Source of the DNA: Siphonodentalium dalli
Taxonomy: Eukaryota > Mollusca > Scaphopoda > Gadilida > Siphonodentaliidae
Length of the DNA: 64,000 bases
Assembly (NCBI GenBank): GCA_032622095.1
Contig: CP136067.1
Location: 173,572,556-173,636,555 of the forward strand
Reading direction: 5' to 3'
The translations under genes and the position numbers were made by a program. Shown in pieces: positions 1 through 13,797 of the stretch; the stretch's first letter is position 1; every line of letters starts with the position of its first letter. The notes beneath the pieces are model-generated. The model was not told the origin of the DNA. It ran no database searches and saw only the letters and a list, made by a program, of their open reading frames with translations.

Positions 1-486
1 TTTGTGGCTTTTTTAGGAACAAATTATATGGCTCTATTAGTTGGCATGCACTGGCCGTGCAGCACGTAACAAATGATCGGCAATTTTGACATATCATCCA
101 CAATAAAATTGAAACCATTATGGAATAGTGATGATGGATGTTCGGGAGACACACTTTAGGTTAACCACTTATTCGAGAAATTGGACTTTCAAAAGAAATC
201 TCGGGCATTTACCGACCGACAAATTTGCTTGGCAAAATTTGCAGAACAGAGGATGAAAGTAACCTGAATTATTCGCATTGCAACGGAGATAAGCTCGATG
301 AACCTCAGTGTGTGTTGCAAAACGTGCTGCTCTCGTCCACGAGTACTGTACAGTTAAACTACATCCCGCATGCCTTGTTTCGGATCAGACAACAAATTAT
401 TTGTACTGGCTATTGTATCAACTTGACCGCGTTTTATTCATCCGCAAAATAGTCAAGGAGTCCTATCGTAGTGTAGTCGTTAGGAG
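1..486. other. Unassigned sequence
   Basis: No gene, repeat or RNA could be supported; the open frames here are short and lack any recognisable motif. Confidence 0.5.
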
Positions 487-493
487 TTACACC

Positions 494-957
494 CAGTGGG
501 GGTGGGGGGGGGGGGGGGGTCGGAATTTTTTTCAGGCACTTATGCGCGTCCAAATTTTTTTTTCCATTTTCGGCAGTTTTTTCCGAACATTTTTGGACAC
601 CCACCCCCTTTTAACACTAAAACAGAGATTTGCAGCTGTATATGACTGTCTGTGTATACTATTTGTCATGGATGTTAACATTGACATGTAAATAGGAACG
701 AGTCATTTTGGGGTCATTCTGTCAAAAAAACATGGCTGCTAGCGGCCATTTTTGATTTCAAAATTTGCAACAACATACAACACGATAACTGTCTGCAGTC
801 AGTTTAGCAGTTAGAATTACATTATTTATCTTATTCTAAGGTGTTTTAAGCCAAACTCATTGCAAAAGCAGTCAAAAAACTTGCAGGAAAAAACATTTTG
901 AGTCCCATCGACCACCCACACACCCCGGCATACGTGCCCGGAACCCCCCCCCCCCTG
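494..957 (+). mobile_element. G-tract-bounded element P, copy 1
   Basis: Lies between two TTACACC words (487-493, 958-964). Ends are G-rich (GTGGGGGGG..GGGTCGG) and C-rich (CCGGAACCCCCCCCCCCC). Shared interior words: GGATGTTAACATTGACATGT, AATAGGAACGAGTCATTT. Confidence 0.75.
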
Positions 958-964
958 TTACACC

Positions 965-3332
965 TGGAACAAATTTGTAATTATCGAATCTGGTTACATT
1001 CAGGTATCACTCTAAAGAGAAGACCTTTGTCAATAACAATTTTGAAAAATCCGCTTTGTTATTCAAGATGCCGTCCAACATGGTTGTCTATATTACATTA
1101 GTTCTCGAACTCAGTCATTTTATGATATATTGTGGCATAGGAAGCACATAGTAATGCCAGTTTGTGTGAACAAAGAGTACAGGAGTGAATAGAGTGCCAC
1201 AGACAGAAAATAATATAATTGCGTCCATGAGATGGCTGTCAAAATGGCCGGAACCCCAAATCATGCCACGACAAAAGCAACATGTTGGATAACAACATGG
1301 AAGTGACACTATGTAAGGATAATATTAAAGTATGTTATTAAATATATTTACGGGGAACATGTCACTAAAACAAAGCAATCTGAATGATTTATCGGTCACT
1401 GCAACCAAATGATTTACGTCTTTAATGTTAGGGTTTTCTGCTTAGATCCCCCCAAGCGTCGGGTCAAACTTATAATTTCGGGCATGCAATGGACGAAGAA
1501 ATGTTTCGTCACACGGTGTGTGGTAGTGACATTGCGCATCATGATTAATTTCAGCGCTTATGCTTCAATTCGTATTATACTGTAATGAAACTCCCATCTC
1601 TCAAATGAATTACCACCCAATATCACCAGATCAAACAGACGGTACACCGTGAATTTTATATAAAACAAATTTCAAGCCGCTACCAAACCGGTTTCTTCGT
1701 GGACCATCTTATTCAAATTCCTTCAGTCGGCACTTTACAACTCGAACATGCTACCACACAATGCATAATATTCGTTGTCAGTATCTTTTTGTTTAGAACT
1801 ATCTTATATTTGTGTGATTAACAGGTGATCGGCGTTTAAAGCTGTTATTTCAGCGTTGTCCATTCACCCAATCTTGTTATTTCTGGTCGTGTGTACAGCC
1901 GATATATGTAACGTTAGTGAGAAGGGGTAGACACGTTGATGAGGTTGTGAAAAACGTAATGCCGGTCGGGTATATGTGGCCTTGGTATATATATAAACAA
2001 AGTCTCTGCCACATATTATGTAGGCAATTGTGGTCCAGTTTAGAATTTATTGAAAATAGTTTATCTTATCATTTGTGTTTTGATAAATTGCTTTCATGGT
2101 ATACCACCATGCATTCTTGTGATAACAGCGAAATAATCGTGTTTCATTACTTGATCGGATGCAACTATGACTAATATTGTGAGACACTGATAAAAGGAAC
2201 AAAACAATTTATCTAATAATCTATGCACATCTCTCATATTGTTCCATAGCAGTGAAATTTGAACGGTTTGATGTTGTAGAGGTCAAATTCTTGATACATT
2301 AACTGTCATCAGTACATATACTTCTGCTTCTAGAAAGGGCCACATAATCAATGTATTACACATCTATTACACGACTCAAGATGAAGCAACATAAACCAAA
2401 CCGTGTTGTTTATCCGCTTCTGGGTGCCCAATATTCCAAGATGTTATCATTGTATGCTTTCACTTGCTCTCTCATGAGATACATCAGAGATATTTACTAT
2501 GTATGAGCTCATAAGTTTCTTTTATACTCTGCAATCATTATTTCTCATTGGAGCGTCTGTGTGCTCTTAAAGGACTAGCTAATAATGTTCTTTACAAACG
2601 GTAAAATTCCTGCGTTTTTTTCTCATTTTGTCGGCCGTTTTGGTATAGACATTCTACAGATATGATTTACAGGTATTCAATGTTTGTGTATATTTCAATG
2701 AATTATAATTTGCTGTTAATTGGTGCATCTGCTGCAAAAATTCATAACTTTTCGATACCGACAGCCATCTTGGACGCCATGTTGAATTTGGAATTTCCCC
2801 CAAAGCGGATTTTTTTTTCATTCTGCTCTATGGAATCTCCTGCGTCGAATGATGCCAATTGCTAAAATGTACCTATTTGTTCCCGGTTCGGACCTGTTGA
2901 TTTACAGATCGACCACATCAGATGATATACTCAATAAATAGCGTTGTGCATTGTTTGCACCCAGGGGTGGTTTCAGGGATATCCATGACTCGTGGGCTAC
3001 GATCCCCCAGCGGGGGGGGGGGGGGCGGGGGGGGGGGTATAGCTACCGGGTGACCATAGCATATCTCCCCGACAGGAGGGGGGGGGTGGCTGTACCGCTG
3101 TAACACACAGACCCCTCCCATGTTGCCGCCATGGTTGCACCCAATGTACTAGCTCATTGTACATATTTCGCCCTAGAGTAGTTAGCAAATAAATACAGTT
3201 CATTGTCGTTATCCTGCTATATGACATTAAACATTAAACTTATCCGCGACTTTATTAGTGTGAATGCACTTACAAACAATGGCGCCAGTTAGTTTTATTT
3301 GATCGTTGCTGTGATGATGCGTAATATATATC
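965..3332. other. Unassigned sequence with G/C homopolymer tracts
   Basis: No coding signal. CAAGATGCCGTCCAACATGG (1067) and GCCATCTTGGACGCCATGTT (2763) are related dispersed words in opposite orientation. G runs lie at 3009-3037 and about 3076. Confidence 0.5.
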
Positions 3333-3560
3333 AGTAATGAGATCGCCAACTTCATTACCGGTGTAATCCATTCCCACCAGGTGCAAATGCACCATACTCA
3401 GACTGTAGCTAACAAATCATAACTATGTTCACCTGTAGTTACCTACCTTGGTTAAGTGGTCCCGATGCTATGATCTATATTACATGCAACGATGTGAATG
3501 CCAGTTGGGTGGGTCCTGGTGATTTAGCTATGTTTGTTCAACAAAGTGATGCTCTAGGCA
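3333..3560 (+). repeat. Dispersed repeat N, copy 1
   Basis: GATCGCCAACTTCATTACCG, CCCACCAGGTGCAAATGCAC, TTGGTTAAGTGGTCC and TTGGGTGGGTCCTG. Related to 6958-7165 (same orientation) and a short reversed piece at 17335-17405. Confidence 0.6.
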
Positions 3561-4064
3561 AAATGCATTATTTTTTTTCTTCGAATTTTTCAAATCTACA
3601 TGATATACAATAATGTTGAATCAAGATACTTAGTGTAATTCTGATTATGTACCGTTTCTCAAAATGACCTATTCAAGGTTTTTGGTTAGTCCGAATAGTT
3701 CAAGACAAGGCCGTTATATACAACGAGAATCTAAATAAAGTTGTATGAACATATGATTATAATGTGGGTATCAGTTGGTGGGTATTGCTGATTTTCGAGA
3801 TCCGAATAGTTCAAGACTGTGTCATTGTCTACATCGATAATTTAAAGTCGTATATATGGTCACATGTTTTATTACATATCTATCAACGTAATTGGCATGA
3901 TCGCACTAGTTTCTAGGCGTGTGATATTTCTCAGAATCGCACTAGTGCAATCTGTCGACGGAACTATTTCATTCAGTGTTAAAACTCTATTAAATTCACA
4001 TTTTATGTACCGGAGATGTACGATTGTGAGTCAACTTACTATCATACGTAGATATGTAATAAAA

Positions 4065-4229
4065 ATAGAACCGCATGAGTGTCTGAATTTAGACGAAATT
4101 ATCGCACTCGATTTGTTGGCGGAACGCGATACCTCTCGTGTGGGACTGCGTCCCGCACTCGAGGTATCACTCCGCCAACAAATCTCGTGCGATAATTTCG
4201 TCTAAATTCCGACACTCATGCGGTTCTAT
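4065..4229. repeat. 165-bp near-perfect palindrome
   Basis: ATAGAACCGCATGAGTGTCT at the left and its complement at the right, with GACGAAATTATCGCAC and GATTTGTTGGCGGA inside; the centre is CTCGTGTGGGACTGCGTCCC. It could extrude as one hairpin with arms of about 80 bp. Confidence 0.85.
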
Positions 4230-4499
4230 CTATTTATTGGTACCAGTTGTAACAGAATGGTGTGCGCCCCATCCATGCTACAGCCCTGGTACTTGACTTG
4301 AAACTTCTTTTAGTTGCATAATATACAAAAGGGATCGGGGAAAAGTTTTATGCAACAGCCCTGGTACACCATGATTGCATCAGGTTCTTACCAGCGATGC
4401 ACTGAAATTGCATGAAGTTATATCAGCGATATAGCTAGGACAGTTGTGCCTATAACACACTGGAGTGATTATGCGATGTTGGTACCCATATGAAAATAT

Positions 4500-5123
4500 C
4501 ACCTGATACAGACCAATGTTACTCTGTAGTAATACAAAACTATTAGTTAAAATTCCTCAGTGATAAAGGGTGTGTGGCATGCCACGCCAGCCGTTGAGGC
4601 ATGCCAATATCCCATAATATGTCAAATATAGCGAATTATCGAAATATGAAATACCACGAAAAAGCGAAATAGGAAAATACAGCGAAATTGCGGAATAAAA
4701 AATGCATCGAAATGACGAAATAGCGCGAATTATGAAATAAGAAATTATTTTTATTAACTAAATAACGGAGATATTTGAAGAAGTGTTTTTGACGAAATAA
4801 CGGGCATATTTGGAGAAGTTTTTTAAAGAGCGTACCCCAAACCTCCCCCAAGCCCACCCACCCAAGAGCAGAATTTTACTTATATTTCACCACAGTTGAT
4901 CTATTGTGGTGTTCTAATTTCTAATACAAATCGCCGTTATTTCGTAAATATACATTCTTTATAGAGTTATTACCCTGTGGCAATGTTACGATATTAGCTT
5001 GTCAAAGAACATGTGGCATGCCTCAACGGCTGGCGTGGCATGCTACATACCCTATATCACTGCGGAATTTTAACTAATAGTTTTGTATTACTACAGAGTA
5101 ACATTGGTCTGTATCAGGTGGAA
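4500..5123. mobile_element. TIR element with degenerate GAAAT core
   Basis: Arms 4500-4605 and 5010-5123 are inverted copies (CTGATACAGACCAATGTTAC, GTAATACAAAACTATTAGTT, GGCATGCCACGCCAGCCGTT). The core 4611-4830 is a degenerate run of CGAAATA-like words that recurs inverted at 50330-50568. Confidence 0.8.
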
Positions 5124-5814
5124 AATATCATTCTCGGAACTATAATAACCAGAGTTCAACCTACTAGAGTCGCATTGGTCAGGTTATTACTAAATTCATA
5201 CTGATATGAGTGACGACTTTCTGATAACTATAGACACTATAGCAAACGTCACTACTTTGCATAACTAAGCCAGCTCTTTAATATATAAGTCTGGCCGTTT
5301 TCTGAGAGTCCCTATCGTTGTCTACAAACGCACATGGTGCCACTCTATAAGACCTCCAACGACACACTCCGAAGACTACCATCAGATGCCATGTCGTCGA
5401 TCATTTGTACATGAAGCTGTGATGATAAAAAATATATAACTACTCGCCGATCTTCGTCCTTCAACCACACACAAAGTGAAGCAATAGTCTACCACACCAG
5501 TTGGTGGGTTCTGCTACTATGATCACATGATAAAATGTTGGCACCAGACGGGATTTATTCTGATTGTCGAGGTCCGAATAGTTCAAGACAAGTTCATTAT
5601 CGTATTCGTTTGTGCGAAATGTTTGTTGAACTTATTCTCTGAACATTTCGTAAGGGATAACTACTCATCAATTTGTGTTTAGTATAGCAAGACTTAATTA
5701 ACGGCTTATGCGTCTGTCTGTTGGTGATAGCCCATGCTTGCGACAAAGGACATACACAGTCAAAGTAGTTCGATCATTCAATTAAACGGATAAGGCCCAT
5801 TCGAAGCAAAACTA

Positions 5815-5896
5815 TATATATTTTAATATTCCTTCTGTTGATGGCGATTTGAACAAATATGAATATTTCTGCAACGAACGCCAACCGCGCCTTTAA
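5815..5896 (+). mobile_element. T3 copy 7, right-end fragment
   Basis: ATTTTAATATTCCTTCTGTT, then GCAACGAACGCC and GCGCCTTTAA. Its terminal TTAA is also the left end of the T5 element that follows. Confidence 0.65.
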
Positions 5897-6483
5897 AGGG
5901 GTACTGTACCTCATTTTCATTAAATTTCCGGTGACAACAACGATCTAATATCGATAATATATAGAAACATAAGTAATTTGAGTCGAAGATGTATTCTGTA
6001 AACGCTCAGGTTAATAGGCTATCTTAAAATTTAATAATTTAAAAGTTAATAAATTGATATAAATTGAATTTATGACTGGAGCCATAAAATGGCGTCAATT
6101 AAATTACGAATTTCCGTAATCAAATAAAGTAATTGAGGGATACTGGATTGTTAAACCGATCGCACACACGATCGCTTGAAATATTATGATGATACGGGGA
6201 GAACACTCAAGCCACTCACTGACTAGCGACGATACAATAACTTAAATGATTATATGGGACTAGTATGCATACGATATAACTTTTATTTGATTCATTTGGT
6301 TGAAAACTGTACAAAAATTACTCGACAACGACTATTTGTATTTTTGCATTCCGGTAAATTTGTCATCCGTAACACTACTTCGTACTCAACAGACTTTCAA
6401 ATAATGAAAAAATTGTTACCTTATTCTCCGACTCGGAGACTATAAAAACCAACAACAACATTTGGCGTACAGTACCCCTTTAA
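5893..6483. mobile_element. T5 element (TTAA-flanked, 591 bp)
   Basis: Ends TTAAAGGGGTACTGTACC and GGCGTACAGTACCCCTTTAA form a 16-bp inverted repeat with TTAA on both sides. The interior has no recognisable protein. Confidence 0.82.
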
Positions 6484-6611
6484 GTATATACCGGAGTTAC
6501 GGCGCTTGTTGAACTTAGACAGTTGTGAAAGTCCACGCTGTACAAATATTTTGCAGTTCAACTCCAATATCAATGTTCAGACTTAAATGCTAGTTGGAAT
6601 GCTGACAATGG

Positions 6612-6924
6612 TTGATTGATTGATTGATTGGGGTTTTATGTCGCTTTAGCCACTAAGGCCATATCACGACATTGCCAGTTTTAATGGTGGAGGAAATCCG
6701 CACACTTACGGCTAATCTAACAGTGATGTCAATGGCTGATAAACTCGTCGACCATGTGCGGCAAACCACCGGCCATCGGCAAGTAACTGGCAACTTTCCC
6801 AGATAACGATTTCGAGTTACAAAGTCCGCGATGGAAACATGTGGATTTGAACCCTTATCGCCAGCGCTGGAAGGCGAAACGGCTTGGAGTTGTACCCCTA
6901 ACCGATTGAGCCACCGAGGCCCCT
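6612..6924 (-). mobile_element. tRNA-derived SINE with 12-bp target duplication
   Basis: On the minus strand it starts GGGGCCTCGGTGGCTCAATC, with box A TGGCTCAATCGG (6902-6913) and box B GGGTTCAAATCC (6842-6853), a core with TTTCCTCCACCATTAAAACT, and a tail (CAAT)n. TGCTGACAATGG flanks both sides (6600-6611, 6925-6936), so this is a clean retroposition. Confidence 0.9.
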
Positions 6925-6957
6925 TGCTGACAATGGAGTTTTTGTATAACATATAAT

Positions 6958-7165
6958 AGTGATGAGGCCGCCAACTTCGTTACCGCTAATATCCCCACCA
7001 GGTTCGGGTGCACTATACACACTCGAGACTGTATAACCAATCACCACTTTGATCACCTGTACACATCGTTCCCAAACTCTGGTTAAGTGGCTCTGCTGTA
7101 GTAATCTGATGCTATAATGTTCGTGCCAATTGTTGGGTCCTGCCTGTTTGTGCAACAAAGTTATG
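6958..7165 (+). repeat. Dispersed repeat N, copy 2
   Basis: GCCGCCAACTTCGTTACCGC, CCCACCAGGTTCGGGTGCAC, TGGTTAAGTGGCTC, TTGTTGGGTCCTG. The SINE sits just before it. Confidence 0.6.
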
Positions 7166-7183
7166 CTCCAAAGTTAATTGTAA

Positions 7184-7400
7184 TTAAAGATACGGGCGGT
7201 CTTCAACGAATGTGGATATAGGTTTTGAAATAGTCACATCCACTAAAACCGCTATAAACAGAAAGAATTTTATATAATAGACAGATGTTATTATTATACA
7301 AATCATAAATATCGCGTAGACTGCATGTTATTGTCACGTTAGTACCCTTGGTTATGTAAACAAACATCAAAAACGTAACCTTACGATTGTTTATAGACAA
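7184..7400 (+). mobile_element. T3 copy 6, left half only
   Basis: TTAAAGATACGGGCGGTCTT, then AACCGCTATAAACAGAAAGA and GTTATGTAAACAAACATC; the right half is missing. Confidence 0.65.
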
Positions 7401-7978
7401 ACACTTGGAACTACTGTATCGTCCAATGAAATGTTCCGTTGCGACGTGGAATGCGTAGATAAAATTACTGGCGCAATCAACAATCGCAATCAAATCACAC
7501 CAAATTTTATTTTAATCGACCCATTCTACCCGCACGATTGGGAAATGATCAGACAGAAAACGTGTACATAATATAATTGTTCTTGCAAAGAGATGAATAT
7601 TTTTCAATCCTAAACAACAGTCGACCTGTATTTTCTCGGACACAAAGCGTGTTTTGTGAATAACATCGCATTCATATCATCATCATTATGCTATAGTATT
7701 AGTATATTCTTGAGGAAATTATCACAATTTGATAACGTTATTTCTAAATTATAATCCACCCGTCACTTTAACTTGACATCGCGTAAGGGTGGAGCTCTCC
7801 ATGAAGACGGACCTCAGACGTAAGCCCAAAGGGTAAAACATAAGAAAAAGTTATTTTGTTCTACTTGTCATTTCCGATGTCTTTCTTCGATATTTTGGAA
7901 CTTCGTTCATATATAAGACAAGTTTTGTTATGAACACTTATGAACAAAGCTAACATGGTCGAAACCTTTTACATTTTT

Positions 7979-8349
7979 ATATTATGGACTTGTTCGGGTG
8001 CGTGGAACTGATAAGTTAGTATTCAGGTGCTATACCGACTGGAGGAATATAGTTTTCTACATGTACTAACATCGCCGAAAATCTCAAGCAAATCGACCAT
8101 ACCACTCCATAGAAAACATCGTCGTAACTACGCCCAATTGTAAATATTTACATCTCGATTCGGGGCGCAACTATTAGCGATAAACAAACAAAAAATATTT
8201 CGCATCAAGATTCACTGCATGTAATTAATATATAAGAATGACGTGTGAGTTGTCAATTTGGTTATATTATTCGTAAAAATAACTATTTTGAGAAAGATTA
8301 TTCTCCATTTCTATTTCATCACCATCCGGAGTGTTTTACATCACTTTAA
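7979..8349 (+). mobile_element. T6 copy 1
   Basis: GGACTTGTTCGGGTGCGTGG, then AACTGATAAGTTAGTATTCA, down to TTTTACATCACTTTAA. One of three copies of about 375 bp. Confidence 0.78.
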
Positions 8350-9774
8350 TTCATACTGCTTCATGAGTATACCAACGATCATTCAAATATGATGACTGAC
8401 ATACCAAGATAAAGAGTTAGTAGTAACATATTTATTGTACCATGAATATATAGTTTAAGGTACAATATATGATATAATTATACATGTTATATGGCAACAG
8501 GGGATTGGAGTACAAGTTATGCAACTTATTGATGATCCTTTCCCCGTGTTGATTTGCTCTCATGAAAATATATTAAAGAGATGGTAGTGCTGGTCAGAGA
8601 AGGATATACCAGGTATAAGTGGTTAAAGTGGTCAAAAATGTGTTAATGGGTTCGGACCCCCAGATTAAAAATAAATGTAATATCCATGGATCCTTAAGTA
8701 CATAATGGTGGTGTGTTGCTGCAATGGTATCAGAAGAAGGAGTCGTATATACATATAGTTCTAAAATTTATTGCGCTGGAGGCAGGTCTCAGTCGAAATA
8801 AAGAGTTGGCATTAGATGATTTTTCATTCCATACGTGCAATAATTCTTCAACAAATGAATGGACGAAACCCATTCCATTGGGAGATCCCTTACCCCATAG
8901 TGGTTGATGAGCATAGCACACATCACATGTGCAAATCCGATTCAATACGAGCTAGATATCTCCAAATGTGTTTCGGACCACGCACGGACGGATCGGCAAG
9001 TATATATATCTGCAAAACTCGCTTTGGAATGAAATGTGCTGATCCATCTCAATCTCAGTTCGATATTCGAATTGTGTTTTATTCATTAATGCATTACCTT
9101 AGGTGAGTGTTATCATCGATCAGAAATTAAATAATTAATTAATCTGGCCCGTGATGACTGAACTAAACATGTAGCATGTGAATATCCTTCACCCCATTGT
9201 GATACATGAATGCATTTATATTCCGCAAGCCTATTTCAGGCCACATAGACGGTTCACCACATACTTTTTAGAGTGCATGTGAACTTTGCAGTTCGTACGT
9301 TACAGCTGGTCTGTTTCTATTGAAACCGATATGTTTAGAACCAATGAAAGTATTCGCTTTTATTTCTTTATTGTTCCAAATTTCTACAAGGCCTGATTGT
9401 ATGGCGTACGCACAACTTACCGAGAACATATATACTTTCAACCCAGCACTTCAGTTCGCATTCTTTTGTTCTAGGATAATATGAGATACTCGTGGTAGCG
9501 TATACGTGCGCCGAACAAACGAATCGCCCATTAGGCAGGAATTTGGCGTCTTTACAGTTCTGATCGATGATAATCGTCGACCCAGGTGTTCGGCTAATGA
9601 ATTGATAAAACACAATACGAATATCGAACTAAGATTAACTGAGATCAGCACATTTAATTCCAAAGAGGGTTCTGTGGATATTTGCTGATCTGGCAAGTTC
9701 CTTGATTTTTATCCATGAGTTTGATATGGGAATATAGAAATGTGTTCGAGCGTGTCTCGATTCCAACTCGATTC
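8350..9774. other. Unassigned sequence
   Basis: Open frames up to 96 codons overlap on both strands without any domain, splice or codon pattern. Nothing else seen. Confidence 0.5.
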
Positions 9775-10109
<335 letters not shown>

Positions 10110-10421
10110 CTTCGTGTTAATCATCAAAATTAAGTAGTAATTATCTTCGTGTTAATCATCAAAATTAAGTAGTAATATAAACGTTTCAGAACATAGACAG
10201 CTCTAGAGTTTCTAGATCGTCTCTACATGTGAAATCTTAACTAGACCGCTGATTTAAAAAATCGAACCGGTTCCAACGAAACGATCCCAAATTTATCAAA
10301 AAATATAACAAACAGTTACATTTTACAAGGCTATTTCGACGAATTTGTTCTGAAGTTATCTGCGTATAGGTATATGTTTTGAGATCCCTCTTATATATAC
10401 TACCGTTTAAGATCCCTGTCT

Positions 10422-10813
10422 TTAAACGGACATGGCTCACTTGAACCTCCAAATTTTGTTCTATACGTAATCTGGAGCGACAAATATACGAACTATTGAT
10501 ATACCGGTTCATATGCTCTGAAAAACACTTGCCAAAGTCACAGCCATTTTTCAGCCGTTTTCAACTTTTTTGTCAGAAGTCAGATTGCTAACATATCAGG
10601 AATAGACTACAGCGGAACGCTCTTTTCTGTTCCATGTCGTGTAAATGGTTGTTTTGTGTTTGGGACCAAAAACACCGTATTCACAGTTGTATTTTTCATT
10701 ACTTCAATGCGTCTTTTTGGGTTACATAATGCTCGTAGAAAGGTAGTTCAGATATGTATCGACCTATTTTTGATACTGAATATTTTGGAGCGGAAACCGC
10801 CATGTGGCTTTAA
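10422..10813 (+). mobile_element. T7 copy 1
   Basis: 392 bp, TTAAACGGACATGGCTCACT to CGCCATGTGGCTTTAA; the ends form a short inverted repeat (GGACATGGC/GCCATGTGG) inside TTAA. Shared words include AAAACACTTGCCAAAGTCAC and ATAATGCTCGTAGAAAGG. Confidence 0.82.
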
Positions 10814-11352
10814 TTTACTTTATTGTTATGACTAATTTTGTGTCAGGGACCTCTATATAGGTACAATCACACATCAGTGAATAATATTGGAGCGAAAATA
10901 CACGCAGGGTGATCAAAACTAACCCGTGAGATGAACTCCTGCGGCTCTGTCAGAAAACATGAATGCCGAGCAACCCATTTGGTCACCCAGGGGACGAAGT
11001 GATGAGAGGAACATCTGCCAGACGAGGCTATGATTAAAAAGGTTTTTTCTCCTAATTTTTCCACAGCCAGATAAATGTCGAAACTTTCTTTCAGGCTCTT
11101 GTATAGCCTAAACATCATCGTCTCGTTGAATAAATCTTGATGATTCACAATACATTAACTACAATCCCAGATGTATTGACTTAGTAACTGAATAATTGTC
11201 CCATAATGCGATTTTATATGGCGTTGAATGGTATATTAATTCACGTTGGTTAGATTAATTCTTCCGGACTTCTGCCAAATCCGTTGGTCGATTTTACACT
11301 TCCGTTTCTATATAGGACCTCACGACTGCGCGCGTTTCTATCCCATGTGCAT

Positions 11353-11577
11353 ATACAGGGTCGGGGGCATGCGCCATATACAGGGTCGGGAGCATGCGCC
11401 ATATACAGGGTCGGGAGCATGCGCCATATACAGGGTCGGGAACATGCGCCATATACAGGGTCGGGAGCATGCGCCACATACAGGGTCGGGAGCATGCGCC
11501 ATATACAGGGTCGGGAACATGCGCCATATACAGGGTCGGGAGCATGCGCCATATACAGGGTCGGGAGCATGCGCCAT
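11353..11577. repeat. 25-bp minisatellite, nine units
   Basis: Unit ATACAGGGTCGGGAGCATGC then GCCAT. Because 25 is not a multiple of three and the unit has no stop word, several frames stay open on both strands. Confidence 0.95.
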
Positions 11578-11732
11578 AATTTGCTCGAAACTGAATTTTG
11601 CATGATATCGCGCCTGTCAAAATCAACATTTGTTTTTAATATTTTCAAAAAAGATATCAGCAAGCTATTGGACTATTGAGCTACCACAACAACTAATGTC
11701 GGATAATGCAAAAACCAGATATCATTTTTGTT

Positions 11733-12136
11733 TTAACCCTTTACCCAACAGAACGGCCCTGTGCCAATTCATTCTCTTATATATGCGAGTCGACCATAGG
11801 TCGCCTCGCATATATAAGAGAATGCATTGGCTTAATACATTAAAAATTAGAAAATTGTTAAAGAATATAAGAAAAAATGGTAAAAAGTGTTATTTTTTTT
11901 TTTTTTTAGGCCAATGCATTCTCTTATATATGCGAGGCGACCTATGGTCGACTCGCATATATAAGAGAATGCATTGGCACAGGGCATAACTGTAACTATC
12001 AAAATGTGGTCAAGGAGCCGGTTCCAATGATATGATATCCATATTTGTATGGTTCTATTGAGACAGACCGAAGATATTTTAGGCTGTTGAAGCTTTATTT
12101 GGCCGGTTTTGGCCGGTTTGTTGGGTAAAGGGTTAA
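11733..12136 (+). mobile_element. T1 copy 1 (TTAA-flanked MITE with double hairpin)
   Basis: Ends TTAACCCTTTACCCAACA and TGTTGGGTAAAGGGTTAA, both with the TTAA that piggyBac-type elements duplicate. Inside are two hairpins of about 65 bp made from CCAATGCATTCTCTTATATA and its complement, plus a conserved flank with CTTCAACAGCC on the reverse strand. 404 bp, no transposase. Confidence 0.9.
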
Positions 12137-13162
12137 GGGTAGTTTTGGCGTTCAAACTCCACCGAAGTAATTTGAACACATACATCCATCATGCACATGG
12201 GGATGCGGATATTCATAGTGAGCTAGCAATATGAGTTATGTATACAGAGGTGAAGACAAGGATGGTCACTCACTTCGATGAGAGACATTTTGCTGCCGTT
12301 TTCGAGAAAGGTATGACATAATATTAATATGTTCCCGGCCAGGATAAAGGTATGATATCTATTTCTATTCATGGGATCTGTAGTTCGATTTCCATGCCGA
12401 TGGGCATATAATTTTAGATATTTAGACCCATATTGTTGTATTACTCTGGGTTGAGTTGGGGGCGATACGCATTATACGCATATATCCATGCATGCATGTT
12501 TCTTATATTCTGAAAAATGAGCCATTTCGGATTTAAAAAAATGACTTCGAATCCTGGTAAAATATTACAAACATGTACATGTATTTAATGTATTTATCAT
12601 TAATATGTTTTGATAACAAAACTATTGGAATAAGCTGAAGATATTTTCGGTCGGAAATTTCAAACTGAAATTTTTCATCAAAGATCGGGTGAGTCACAGT
12701 CGCCCTGTAGACACGTTCATGTGTTGAATAGTTAACGATGTGCATGCATTCTCAACATTAACCATGAGACATGCACCAACAAAGACATGCATGGGTACGA
12801 ATGCCCTCACAAATATTATTATTACGAATGCAAGCAGTCATAGTTTCCCATGACCCAGACGCGACATGCTATACTTACACCTATACAGTGATTTCGGTGT
12901 TTGTGAATTTGTTGAGACCACCGCTGTGAGATTAAGTATTTAGTGACAATCATATGCAACTTTTATAACAAAATATCCCAGCGGTGGGCCTATAGTCATT
13001 TAAACCATTTCAATGGGGTGACAAATAACGACAGTGATGACGCTAAAAATGAACGTCTCGCGTGCTTCCTTCAATTGTATCCATTGACATTTTGTCACTA
13101 AGTTTTGAATAATTATTAAAACGATCGCGCCACATATGATATTGAATCCACCGGAGTGTATA
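12137..13162. other. Unassigned sequence
   Basis: No supported feature; a few CATGCATG words near 12490 and 12745. Confidence 0.5.
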
Positions 13163-13235
13163 TTAACAATTTATATGCTAAATAATCATTGACGAGTATA
13201 ATGTAGTTCCCTTAGCAAATGTTCAGATTAAAAGT

Positions 13236-13767
13236 TTAAAGGCACGGGCGGCGTTCGTTGCATAAATATTCATATTTGTTCAAATCGCCATCAACAGAAG
13301 GAATATTAAAATATGTGTAGTTTTGTTCATATGCCAAACATAATCAGCGCGTAAATAGTATATTGTCGTCAAGACGTACAATGGTGTACGTAAACAAGAG
13401 CCTGCTCGTGTTATATACGTTGTGCTTCTGTTTACATCACACAGCGCAATTCTATTGGCTAATCACACACAAAAAGATATAAACGCTCTTTATTATTTCC
13501 ATATCAGGAAAACAGTAACAAATAACGCTCTTTATGTTCACCATATCCGGATCTAAACAAAAGCCAGGAAACGTAACGTTTTTTGCCTTTGTTTACACAA
13601 CAAAGCAAACAAAATTGACAATAACATACTGTTTATGCCATATTTCTGATTGGTGTAAGAACGAATTCTGTCTATATTTTACTATTCTTTCTGTTTATGG
13701 CGGTTTTTGACGGAGGTGAATATTTTAACAGCATATACCCACCGCCAACGCCGCCCATATCTTTCAA
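13236..13767 (-). mobile_element. T3 copy 1, nested in T4
   Basis: Ends TTTAAAGGCACGGGCGGCGT and GCCGCCCATATCTTT. Inside are GTTTACATCACACAGCGCAA, two AACGCTCTTTAT words and TTCTGTTTATGGCGG. About 530 bp, no long open frame. Confidence 0.82.
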
Positions 13768-13797
13768 CAAACGACCGACTTAATATCTGAACATTTG

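Noticed and set aside
6842-6924. A functional tRNA gene on the minus strand
   Set aside because: Box A and box B words are present but no cloverleaf acceptor stem is visible, and the sequence continues into a SINE body with a (CAAT)n tail and target duplication.
11246-11679. Several overlapping open frames of 61-137 codons on both strands
   Set aside because: The 25-bp minisatellite has no stop in several frames; open length is an artefact of the unit.
11847-12185. Recurring peptide-like frames such as CANAFSYICE and LCQCILLYMRV at many places
   Set aside because: All are translations of the T1/T2/X1 hairpins and appear on both strands.
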